From assembly GCA_017745115.1 (NCBI GenBank), contig JAGIAA010000035.1:1-30689 (forward strand): a DNA stretch of 30,689 nucleotides, in the 5' to 3' direction. Source of the stretch: Sphingobium sp. GTDB lineage: Bacteria > Pseudomonadota > Alphaproteobacteria > Sphingomonadales > Sphingomonadaceae. The notes below the pieces were generated by a model. It did not search any database and was not told where the DNA came from. It was given only the letters and a program-made list of their open reading frames with translations. Position numbers and translations under genes: made by a program. How positions within the stretch are numbered: position 1 is the first letter of the stretch; every line of letters begins with the position of its first letter. Positions 1-8,032 of the stretch are shown piece by piece.

Positions 1-1
1 G

Positions 2-316
2 GCGAACCCCTATCTCTGCTACGCAGCGCTGCTGATGGCGGGCCTCGACGGCATCGAGAACAAGATCCATCCCGGCGACGCGATGGACAAGAACCTCTAC
101 GACCTGCCGCCCGAGGAACTGAGCCTGGTCCCGACCGTGTGCGGCTCGCTCCGCGAGGCGCTCAACAGCCTCGAAGCCGACCACGCCTTCCTGCTCAAGG
201 GCGACGTGTTCACCAAGGATCAGCTGGACGCCTATATCGAGCTCAAGTGGCCCGAAGTGTACCGCTGGGAAATGGCGCCGAGCCCGGTCGAGTTCGACAT
301 GTACTACAGCGCCTGA
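2..316 (+). CDS. glnA: Glutamine synthetase type I, C-terminal fragment
   Basis: The gene enters from the left edge, so only the last 104 residues are present, read in the frame starting at base 2. Glutamine synthetase makes glutamine from glutamate, ammonia and ATP in the cytoplasm and is the main entry point for nitrogen. The fragment shows the family's C-terminal signature: [20 protein letters not shown], then NLYDLPPEE, ending VEFDMYYSA. The tyrosine of NLYDLPPEE (codon 98-100) is the position adenylylated by GlnE in type I-beta enzymes, so this enzyme probably retains that control. The stop at 314-316 is followed after about 23 bases by a strong intrinsic terminator. Upstream partners such as glnB, usual for the family, cannot be seen. 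The identification is firm; only the truncation by the window edge limits it. Confidence 0.96.
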   Translation, partial: ANPYLCYAALLMAGLDGIENKIHPGDAMDKNLYDLPPEELSLVPTVCGSLREALNSLEADHAFLLKGDVFTKDQLDAYIELKWPEVYRWEMAPSPVEFDMYYSA

Positions 317-339
317 TCTCTTCAGCCGCAAGAAACGCA

Positions 340-369
340 GCCCTGGGGAATCTTCCCCAGGGCTTTTTC
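340..369 (+). terminator. Rho-independent terminator of glnA
   Basis: There is a perfect 11-bp stem (340-350 with 353-363, arms GCCCTGGGGAA and TTCCCCAGGGC) with a 2-base apex. A run of T (TTTTTCT, 364-370) follows directly. It lies 23 bases past the glnA stop and is the clearest plus-strand terminator in the window. Confidence 0.93.
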
Positions 370-385
370 TTTGCCTCCAGTCGCC

Positions 386-414
386 TTGTCCCTGTCATGA
401 AAGGCGGCTACACA
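386..414 (+). promoter_or_regulatory. Possible sigma70-type promoter of the GSDH lipoprotein gene
   Basis: TTGTCC (386-391) and TACACA (409-414) are separated by 17 bases in the short gap after the glnA terminator. The match is only moderate (4 of 6 and 3 of 6). If real, transcription would start close to the ATG at 422 and the mRNA would have almost no leader. A promoter is expected here because the terminator isolates the gene from glnA. Confidence 0.25.
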
Positions 415-421
415 CCTTGAA

Positions 422-1930
422 ATGCAACGATTAATTCTTTCGACTTTCCTACTAGCAAGCCTGAGCGCCTGTGGGGGAAGCTCGACGCCAACACCGACGC
501 CGACACCGAGCAACTCACCCCCTGTCTTCACGTCGCCGGCAACCGCCTCGGTCGCGGAAAATCAGACGCTGGTCTATCAAGCAACCGCGAGCGATCCCAA
601 TGGTGACGCAGTGGCATACAGCATCGCCGGCGGCCCCGATGCTGCACAATTCACCCTCGACGGGAACGGCAAACTCTCCTTCACTGCGGCACCGAACTTC
701 GACGCCCCTCAGGACAGCAACGGCGACAATGTCTATGAGGTGACGCTGCGCGCGTCCGATGGCAACACCAACACCACGCTGAATCTGCAGGTCACGGTCA
801 CCAACAGCAAGGAAGGCATTGCCGTCCACCGCGTGGCAACCGGCTTCTCGCAATCGGTCCAAGTCTATGCAGTCCCGGGGCAGAATGACCAAATCTACGT
901 CGGCGAAAAAGGCGGACGCATCTACCTGCTTGACCTACCGACCGGAGCGAAGACGCTCATTCTGACAGCCGACAACATTTCGACCGACGGAGAACGTGGG
1001 CTGATCGGATTTGCGGCGGGTGTCGTGACGCCGGGCACCGTCCAGCCAACACAGGGTTTTTTTGTGCTGGTCACAAACAGCGCAGGCGACGTCGAACTGC
1101 GCGTTTACGCAAGGAATCCCTCCGGCCTTTACTTCCTCTCGAATGTCGACCCCTATCTTCTTCGGGTTCCTCACTCCGCGAATAACAATCACAATGGCGG
1201 CTGGGTCGATTTCGGACCGGACGGCCAGCTCTATGTCGGAATTGGAGACGGAGGCGGTTCGGGCGATCCAAACAACAACGCACAGAATCCGAGTTCACAG
1301 CTTGGCAAGATTTTGCGCCTTGCGCCCGTCGCTGACCCATATGCGGGCGCGAGCCCTCGCTTTTGGGGCGCCTCGCCAAACAATCCCTACGCGTCCGGCG
1401 GCGGCGATCCTTATGTCTTCGCGCTGGGCCTGCGCAATCCATTCCGCGCAGCTTTCGAGGGTAACAACCTAATCATCGGCGATGTCGGCCAGAACGCGGT
1501 CGAGGAAGTCGATATCATCCCTGTCGGCACCCCCGGTGCTAACCTCGGCTGGCACTTTCTGGAAGGCACGCACAGCTTCACGGGTACGGCGCCCGCCGGT
1601 CTGACAGCACCCAAGCTTCAATATACCCATGGCAACGGCCCATTTCAGGGCGCTTCCGTCATTGGCGGGCGTGTCTACCATGGCACGATCGCGGCTATCG
1701 ACGGCCATTATTTCTTCGGCGATTATGTCTCGCAGCACGTCTGGAGCCTGCCCTATTCGCGGCTGCTCTCGGGCCCCCTGCTCGATGGCACCGGCTTTGA
1801 GCTGCGCGACGCCGACCTGGCCCCGGATGCCGGCACGATCAACATGCCGGTGTCGTTCAACGTCGATCGCGCAGGACGTTTATACATCGTCGATCTCGAC
1901 GGTGATATTTTCCGAGTAGACGCGGGCTAA
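422..1930 (+). CDS. Cadherin-like/PQQ-dependent sugar dehydrogenase (GSDH) lipoprotein
   Basis: A 502-residue exported protein. Residues 1-17 form a lipoprotein signal with lipobox L14-S-A-C17. A low-complexity Pro/Thr linker follows (about 22-30), then one cadherin-like domain (about 33-127, with SVAENQ, ASDPNGD and EVTLRASDG). The rest (135-500) is a six-bladed GSDH propeller. It carries the family block H257-NGGWVDFGPDG-LYVGIGDGG (257-278), QNPSSQLGKILR, ALGLRNPFR and GDVGQNAVEEVD. GSDH proteins oxidise sugars or other alcohols with PQQ or act as homologous non-enzymatic receptors, so the substrate cannot be read from sequence. The lipid anchor places it at the outer or inner membrane, facing the periplasm or outside. 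It stands alone between the glnA terminator and a convergent kinase gene. The ATG at 422 is chosen because it gives the signal peptide; the nearest Shine-Dalgarno-like AAGG is distant. Confidence 0.88.
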   Translation: MQRLILSTFLLASLSACGGSSTPTPTPTPSNSPPVFTSPATASVAENQTLVYQATASDPNGDAVAYSIAGGPDAAQFTLDGNGKLSFTAAPNFDAPQDSNGDNVYEVTLRASDGNTNTTLNLQVTVTNSKEGIAVHRVATGFSQSVQVYAVPGQNDQIYVGEKGGRIYLLDLPTGAKTLILTADNISTDGERGLIGFAAGVVTPGTVQPTQGFFVLVTNSAGDVELRVYARNPSGLYFLSNVDPYLLRVPHSANNNHNGGWVDFGPDGQLYVGIGDGGGSGDPNNNAQNPSSQLGKILRLAPVADPYAGASPRFWGASPNNPYASGGGDPYVFALGLRNPFRAAFEGNNLIIGDVGQNAVEEVDIIPVGTPGANLGWHFLEGTHSFTGTAPAGLTAPKLQYTHGNGPFQGASVIGGRVYHGTIAAIDGHYFFGDYVSQHVWSLPYSRLLSGPLLDGTGFELRDADLAPDAGTINMPVSFNVDRAGRLYIVDLDGDIFRVDAG

Positions 1931-1936
1931 AATGGG

Positions 1937-3826
1937 TCAGCCGTCAATCACTTCCCGCAGCTTCCGCGAAAGGCCGAACAGCGCGAACGGCTTCTGAATG
2001 AAGGCGATGCCCTGGTCGACCATGCCGTTGTGGACGATCGAGTTGCGCGTGTAGCCGGTGGTGTAGAGCAGTTTGAGCGCAGGCCGGATTGCTACCGCCT
2101 TCTCGGCAAGCTCACGGCCCGTCATGCCGGGCATGACGATATCGGTGAAAAGAAGCGTCACTTCGCCGCCCTTTTCCAGCATCGCCAGCGCCTCCGCGCC
2201 GCTGCCGGTCTCGACCACCCGATAACCCAGTTCTGCGAGCATGCCGACGGTCATCGCCCTCACCTCGGCATCGTCTTCCGCAACGAGGATCACTTCCCCG
2301 TCGACGGCGCGCATGATGCTTTCGTCGCGCTCCCGCAGTTCGGTCGAGGCGGCGTCGCCGAAATAGCGCGGCAAATAGACCCGCACCGTGGTCCCCTTGC
2401 CGAGCTCGGAATAGATTTTGAGATGACCGTTCGACTGCTTCACGAAACCGAATACCTGGCTGAGACCCAGCCCGGTACCGCGGCCGACATCCTTGGTCGT
2501 GAAGAACGGCTCGAAGGCGCGGTCGATCACATCCTGCGGCATGCCCGTCCCCGTGTCCGTCACCGAAAGCATGACATATTGGCCGGGCCGAACCTCCTCG
2601 TGCATGCGGGCGTAGCGGTCATCGAGCTCGCTGTTGGCCGTCTCGATCGTGAGCTTGCCACCATCGGGCATGGCGTCGCGCGCGTTCACGGCGAGATTGA
2701 CCAGTGCGCTCTCGATCTGCGCAGGATCGGCGTTCACGCGCCATAAGCCGCCCGCCAGCACCGTTTCGATCTCGATTCGCTCACCCAATGTCCGGCGCAG
2801 CAATTCTGACATGCTGCCGACTAGGCGATTGGGCTCGAGAATGCGCGGCTCGAGCGGTTGTGAACGCGCAAAGGCGAGAAGCTGGGCGGTGAGCGACGCG
2901 GCGCGCTGAGCGCCCTCCTGGGCATTATCGATGCATTTAAGCGTCGCGCCGACGTCCTCACGCTTCAGACGTAGCCGGGCGAGATCCAGGCTGCCGGTGA
3001 TGATCGCCAGCATATTGTTGAAGTCATGCGCGATGCCGCCCGTCAATTGGCCCACGGCCTCCATTTTCTGAAGCTGTCGCACCTGACTTTCGGCCTGCGC
3101 GCGCTGCGCGATCACGGCGCTCAGCTCACGATTGCGCTCTTCGAGATCGCTGATGTGACGGCCGTTGATCGATCGGACGATGAAGGCCAGAACGATTACC
3201 AACAGCGAGCTGATGGCGAGCGCGGCATAGCCAAGGTTCGTTCGGGCATCGGCGACAAAGCGGCGCTTGGCGAGCAAAGCCTCCTCGACACCCTGCATGC
3301 GGCTGATGACATCCGAGATCGCCTTCAAAGACTTGCTGCCGCGGCCCGAGCGGACAATCCGCAGCGCTTCACTCCGCTTGCCTGATGTCGCCAAGCGGGT
3401 CGTCTGCGCAAGTTGGTCCAGCTTGACCTGCATCGCCGCCGCCAGCTGCGCGACATTCTGCCGCTGGGCGGGGTTGTCGCTCGTCGCCCGGTCGAGATTG
3501 GCCAACTCGCGCGGCAGAGTCTGCACAGCGCGATTGTACGCCTCGAGATCCTCCACCCGCTCGGTCAACAGAAAGGAGCGCTGGCCGGTTTCCGCCAAGG
3601 TGATGATACGGCCGAGGCGATTGAGGCGGTTTTCGACTTCCAGCGTGTGCTGCACGCGATCGGTCGCATCGCGCTGCAGGATGGAGACCCAGACGGCACT
3701 GACCACGCTCACGCCAAGCAGCATGAAGACAATGGCCGCCAATATCGCCTGTCGTGCGTTGGCTCTTTGATCGACCAGCGGTTCGTCCCGCACTGGAGCC
3801 CCCTCTATCGTCCTGGCGCTAATCAT
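1937..3826 (-). CDS. CHASE3-domain hybrid sensor histidine kinase
   Basis: A 629-residue inner-membrane sensor kinase. Two membrane segments (about 28-48 and 198-218) flank a helical periplasmic CHASE3-type sensor (about 50-195). A short coiled coil (about 225-255) leads to the HisKA domain, with phospho-acceptor H267 in GGIAHDFNN. The HATPase domain has its N box at [10 protein letters not shown] (377-386), DTGTGMP (424-430) and GRGTGLGLS (448-456). A C-terminal receiver domain (about 511-629) has acidic E517-D518-D519, phospho-acceptor D562 in FTDIVMPG and K612 in QKPF. It should therefore autophosphorylate at H267 and pass phosphate to its own D562; no separate response regulator or Hpt gene is adjacent. 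It starts 39 bases after tamB on the same strand, with AGAAAG near the start codon, so co-transcription with tamAB is possible. It converges with the GSDH gene across 6 bases. The stimulus is unknown. Confidence 0.93.
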   Translation of the reverse strand: MISARTIEGAPVRDEPLVDQRANARQAILAAIVFMLLGVSVVSAVWVSILQRDATDRVQHTLEVENRLNRLGRIITLAETGQRSFLLTERVEDLEAYNRAVQTLPRELANLDRATSDNPAQRQNVAQLAAAMQVKLDQLAQTTRLATSGKRSEALRIVRSGRGSKSLKAISDVISRMQGVEEALLAKRRFVADARTNLGYAALAISSLLVIVLAFIVRSINGRHISDLEERNRELSAVIAQRAQAESQVRQLQKMEAVGQLTGGIAHDFNNMLAIITGSLDLARLRLKREDVGATLKCIDNAQEGAQRAASLTAQLLAFARSQPLEPRILEPNRLVGSMSELLRRTLGERIEIETVLAGGLWRVNADPAQIESALVNLAVNARDAMPDGGKLTIETANSELDDRYARMHEEVRPGQYVMLSVTDTGTGMPQDVIDRAFEPFFTTKDVGRGTGLGLSQVFGFVKQSNGHLKIYSELGKGTTVRVYLPRYFGDAASTELRERDESIMRAVDGEVILVAEDDAEVRAMTVGMLAELGYRVVETGSGAEALAMLEKGGEVTLLFTDIVMPGMTGRELAEKAVAIRPALKLLYTTGYTRNSIVHNGMVDQGIAFIQKPFALFGLSRKLREVIDG

Positions 3827-3865
3827 ACGCTTTCTGAGCGATATTCAAGCGGATAACGCGATGGT

Positions 3866-6800
3866 TCAATAGTCCTTGGATATGCGCGCACCGGCGCTCT
3901 GGCGGCCGATCGTCGATACCGTCGAAAGGAGCGAGAGCCAGCGCGTGATCTGGAACTCGACGCGCGTCGCGCTGTACCCCTGCCCGTCGGTGATGAGTTC
4001 GACATACAGCCTGCCAATATTCTTGCCCGCCGCGATCGAGGTTTTGGCACCGGTGGTCGCGTCTGCGGGCAGGATCCGCAACCGCGACAGGCCCGTCGCC
4101 TTGCGGATCGCGTTGATCGGATCGAGCCCGCCGCTCCCGCCCTGGAAAGCTGCGACGGCGGAGGCAAGCTGGATGGCTTCGGGCGCCGAAAGATTGGTGA
4201 TCGACGTGCCGAACAGGAGCCGCGCGAGCAGTTCATCCTGCGGCATTGCCGGAATACTGCTCATACTGATGATCGGGCGCAGGCTGGTGCCGGTGACGCT
4301 GATCGTCGCGTTAAGGTCGCTCACGTCCGCGACCGCGCGGATGTCGAGTACCGGATTGACCGGCACCGATCCGGTAAAGGTCAGACGGCCTTCGCGAAGA
4401 TCGAAGCGCTTGCCGGCGAAGTCGTAATTTCCGTCAACGAGCGTTGCGGTACCCTTGATGGACGGATTGGTGACCGTGCCGCCGATTTGCAGGTCCGCAG
4501 CCCACTCACTGGTCATGCCGAGGCCTTCGACATGCAGGCAGCAATTGGCCTTTGCGGTGATGTCGAGCCGCCACGGCTCGGCTGCACGGACCGGCGTCAC
4601 TTCGTCGCCCTGCCGGTTGATCTCGATCAGTCGTATCTGCGGAATCTCGGCAACCGCCGCGGCACGACCGAGCATGAAGCGGCTCTCCACGACATCGAGA
4701 TTGCCGCTGATCGTGCCTGCGCCGCCGGTCGAGCGGATACGCAGCGGACCCGACACGGTGGCACCGATATCGTCGCGATCGAGCAAGACGGCGCGCGTCG
4801 CCTGGAGTTGCACATCCATCCCGATGCCGCGCTCGCTCGAGAAGGAGAAGGTCGCAGTACCGGCAACCTTGCCGCCGCCGACGGTTTGTCCGCTGAGATT
4901 GTCCAAGCGCAGCGACGCGCCGTCGAACGCGCCGCTGGCAGAGACGTGGCTGAGCGTCATGCCGGTGACGGGACTTTGCAGGCTAGCGTCCGTCGTCGAG
5001 ACCGAGCCCTTGATATCCGGATCGGCCAGCGTCCCGCGCGCCTGCGCACTGATGCCCACGCGCCCGCCAAAGGACAGCAATTCGATATTGGTGAGACGCC
5101 AGAGCGTGTCTGCACTGCCGTTATAGCGAATGTCCGCCTGGAGCGGGGCGGCATTCAGCCTGTCCATGAGCGACCCCTCGCCCAGCGGCGTGAGCAGCGC
5201 CTGCGCCCGGCCCGTGACTGCACCGCCCTCGGAGATGACAGCACGCATCGCGGCACGGCGCGGATCCAGGACACCGTTGATACCGATGTCGATCGGGGCG
5301 GAACTCAACGCAAGGCCGGATCGAGTCAGACCACGCACACGCAGGCTCAATGTCCCGCTGGGAACACCGCCACGCGGAACATCGTAGACCAGCGCGCCGT
5401 CCGCCGTACCGCCCAGGCCGAGCTCACTATTGACCAGATCGAGCAGCGAGAGCGGAATGTGCGAGAGGCTTGCATCGACATGCGTGCTTTCCGCGCCGAA
5501 AAAGGCACCGAGTTGCATGCCGCCGTTGCGCAGGTTGAGACGCACGGGCTGCAGCCGCCAACCGTCACCCTCGCGCAGCAGGACGGCGGGGCCCGACAGC
5601 CGGATCGGTTCGCGCTCGATCGTCCCCGTGAGCGCAGTTGAAATCCGTCCCGACGCGATATTCGACCGGGCCATGATGTTGAAGGCGCGGCCATTGTCGG
5701 CCGTCGCCGAGACTGTTGCCGTGCCCTCGCCGTTGACCAGCTTGGCACTGCCGCTGAGCCGGCCGATGCGAAGCGACCCATAGCGAACGCCGCGCGCCTG
5801 CACCTGTCCGTTGAGGCCGACCGCACCTTCCTTCAACGCGATGTCGGCCTGCACGCGCCCCCGATTGACGGTCAGCCGCATCGGTCCCGCGAAGTTCGCA
5901 TTGCCCAGATCGACGTCCAGCCCGAGATGCTGGACGCCGTCCGTCATCGCCAGCGTGACGCTGCCGGTCGCCGGGCCCGAGAGATCGAGCTTGCCGGCGA
6001 TACCGCCAGTCACCGGCGTCAGCGTACCTTTCGCCAGGACATCCGCAACGCGGATGGCACTGAAATCGATCTGGGCCTGGCCATTTGCGGGCAACAGGAT
6101 TGCACCTTCTGCTGTGAACGGCCCCAGCATCGATTGGCCGCTGCCGATAAAGTCATATCCCGCATCGCTCGGCTCGAGCGTGGCGTGCACATCGGTGAGC
6201 TGCACCCCCTGCCCCGGCCGGCGGAGCGTCAGGTCGACGCGCGGCCGCTCGATATGTCCGTCCAGAATAAGCGCCAGCGGACCATAATCGCGATGCGCGC
6301 CGCTGCCCGTGATGTGGAACAGCCCGTCGCGGCTACGATAGCCCTCGCCGGTGAGCGATAGAGCAGGTGCGACAAGCTTGAGATTACGTAGGTCGAGCCG
6401 CCCGCCGGCCCCGAAAGAGAGTCCGCTCGTAACGGTCGGCAGGCCGCCGCCGATCGAGTTCAGGAAGCCATTGTCGAGCCGCCTGACTTGCGCGCGCGCC
6501 GTACCACTCACCGCCAAATCACGCTTGGGCAGCCGAGAGACACGCAGCATGGCATCGAGATCGACGCGCCCCAGGCCCTTGAACTCGAAGCCATTGGAGA
6601 CCGCAGTCAATGCAAGGTCGATATTGCCGTCGCTCGGCCTGAATTGTCCGCGCAATTCACCAGAGACGCCGCTCGCGCGCACCTGCGTCCGGTCGAGCCA
6701 CAACGTGCCGCCGGCGAGGCGCACCAAACCTTGTGCCTTCAGGCCACGGAGTAGCGGATCGAATTGCGGATTGCCGCTCCGCACGGATTGGGTTGTCAGC

Positions 6801-8032
6801 TCGATCGGCCAAGCACCGCCATTGCCGCCCATCTTGCCCGCGCCATCCAGCTTCAGACCCGCGATGGTGAAGCCACCCTGCTTGAGTTCGCGCAGCGTGA
6901 TCAGGAATTCGAGACCCGCCGTGGCGAAGGGGCCGGACAGGCGAGCCTTCAGAGTGGCATCGCGGCCGGACAGATTGGATGAAACCCGCGAAAGGTCCGC
7001 GGCCTGAGCGCTGACCAGAAGATTGTCGTAGCGCGACTGGACGAGATCGACACCGCCTTCAGCCGTCACCGCAAGACCTGGCACGCTGAGCCCGGCCTTG
7101 CCGGAGACAATCTTGTTCTCGAAGTGGACGTCCGCGTCGAGCATGGCCATGCCCTTGCCGAGCGCCGCAAGCGGTCCCACCTTCGCCAGCGGTCCGCGCA
7201 GCATGTAACGCCCGTTCTGCGCATCGATCGCGATATTGGCGAGCGTGCCGCTCTGGCGCATCACGACAAACCGGCCACCCCAGCGCTTCCAGTTGCCATC
7301 ACCCTTGATGGCGACCGCCATCGGCTCGGTGAGACCGGCCAGTCCGGCAATGATTCCGCCCTGGGGCGCGGTCGCGACGCCATCGATATCGAACCGGCCA
7401 TCGTCCGGACGACTATCGAGCGACAGGCGGATCGTGTCCGCACCATCCAGCGCATTGGCGGAGACGTTCACGACCGCGCGGCCCGAACGGATGTCGATCC
7501 GTCCGGACCCGCGCACGACATGCGGCCGCCCGCTGACCGCCGCGCCGAGGGCCAGGCGGTCGACGCGCAGATCCATCAGCCGGATATCGAAGCTCGGCAG
7601 AATCGACTTTTGTGCCCCGGTCGACCTCAGGCGGGGCAGGCGCTTCAACTCCGCCGGACCCACGTGCAGCTTGTCGACGTCGAGCCGGTTCGCGAACCAG
7701 GCGAGGGGGTACCATTGCAGATCGGCAACCGAAATCCGGGCAAATTCTCCTTCTGGATCAAGCAGTTGCATATCCCGCAGCCGCGCCTTGCTGTAGATAC
7801 TGCCCTCGATCGAACCGATGCGGATACGCAACCCGGAGGCGGGCTCCAATCCGGCAATGCGCGACAGGACGAAGCTGTGGCCGCTCTCGCTGTCGAGCCA
7901 GCGCAGCGCGCCGATCGCAAGGGCTGCCACCAACGCCAGCAGGATAAGAAAGCCAAGACTGATGCGCGACCATCGTCGGCGCGGCCGCTGCGATGCTGGC
8001 TTGTCAGGCAGGACTTCTTCCGGCTCTGCCAT
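3866..8032 (-). CDS. tamB: Translocation and assembly module protein TamB
   Basis: A 1388-residue protein with one N-terminal membrane anchor (about 25-45) after an Arg-rich cytoplasmic start. The long middle is built of beta-strand repeats, as expected of the AsmA/TamB superfamily, whose groove spans the periplasm. The last 340 residues carry the TamB C-terminal (former DUF490) domain: GNYDFAGKRFDLREGRLTFTG, NPVLDIRA, PQDELLARLLFGTSITNLS and, near the end, AGKNIGRLYVELITDGQGYS. TamB works with the outer-membrane protein TamA in inserting a subset of outer-membrane proteins, and TamB-family proteins are also implicated in moving phospholipids to the outer membrane. The ATG at 8032 shares its A with the stop of tamA (TGATG), which implies translational coupling. 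The length is typical of sphingomonads. Several very long open frames on the plus strand opposite this gene are codon-bias shadows. Confidence 0.96.
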   Translation of the reverse strand: MAEPEEVLPDKPASQRPRRRWSRISLGFLILLALVAALAIGALRWLDSESGHSFVLSRIAGLEPASGLRIRIGSIEGSIYSKARLRDMQLLDPEGEFARISVADLQWYPLAWFANRLDVDKLHVGPAELKRLPRLRSTGAQKSILPSFDIRLMDLRVDRLALGAAVSGRPHVVRGSGRIDIRSGRAVVNVSANALDGADTIRLSLDSRPDDGRFDIDGVATAPQGGIIAGLAGLTEPMAVAIKGDGNWKRWGGRFVVMRQSGTLANIAIDAQNGRYMLRGPLAKVGPLAALGKGMAMLDADVHFENKIVSGKAGLSVPGLAVTAEGGVDLVQSRYDNLLVSAQAADLSRVSSNLSGRDATLKARLSGPFATAGLEFLITLRELKQGGFTIAGLKLDGAGKMGGNGGAWPIELTTQSVRSGNPQFDPLLRGLKAQGLVRLAGGTLWLDRTQVRASGVSGELRGQFRPSDGNIDLALTAVSNGFEFKGLGRVDLDAMLRVSRLPKRDLAVSGTARAQVRRLDNGFLNSIGGGLPTVTSGLSFGAGGRLDLRNLKLVAPALSLTGEGYRSRDGLFHITGSGAHRDYGPLALILDGHIERPRVDLTLRRPGQGVQLTDVHATLEPSDAGYDFIGSGQSMLGPFTAEGAILLPANGQAQIDFSAIRVADVLAKGTLTPVTGGIAGKLDLSGPATGSVTLAMTDGVQHLGLDVDLGNANFAGPMRLTVNRGRVQADIALKEGAVGLNGQVQARGVRYGSLRIGRLSGSAKLVNGEGTATVSATADNGRAFNIMARSNIASGRISTALTGTIEREPIRLSGPAVLLREGDGWRLQPVRLNLRNGGMQLGAFFGAESTHVDASLSHIPLSLLDLVNSELGLGGTADGALVYDVPRGGVPSGTLSLRVRGLTRSGLALSSAPIDIGINGVLDPRRAAMRAVISEGGAVTGRAQALLTPLGEGSLMDRLNAAPLQADIRYNGSADTLWRLTNIELLSFGGRVGISAQARGTLADPDIKGSVSTTDASLQSPVTGMTLSHVSASGAFDGASLRLDNLSGQTVGGGKVAGTATFSFSSERGIGMDVQLQATRAVLLDRDDIGATVSGPLRIRSTGGAGTISGNLDVVESRFMLGRAAAVAEIPQIRLIEINRQGDEVTPVRAAEPWRLDITAKANCCLHVEGLGMTSEWAADLQIGGTVTNPSIKGTATLVDGNYDFAGKRFDLREGRLTFTGSVPVNPVLDIRAVADVSDLNATISVTGTSLRPIISMSSIPAMPQDELLARLLFGTSITNLSAPEAIQLASAVAAFQGGSGGLDPINAIRKATGLSRLRILPADATTGAKTSIAAGKNIGRLYVELITDGQGYSATRVEFQITRWLSLLSTVSTIGRQSAGARISKDY

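Noticed and set aside
2..316. Left end of the window as another chimera
   Set aside because: The glnA frame is intact and family-like from base 2 onward, so the left edge is only a cut.
489..510. Short ACACCGACGCCGAC-type tandem repeat
   Set aside because: It codes for the Pro/Thr linker after the lipobox, a common low-complexity stalk rather than a separate element.
4487..5641. Open frame of 384 codons on the plus strand opposite tamB
   Set aside because: It mirrors the codon bias of tamB, has no recognisable domain, and tamB is certain. Other plus-strand frames across 4455-9135 are rejected for the same reason.
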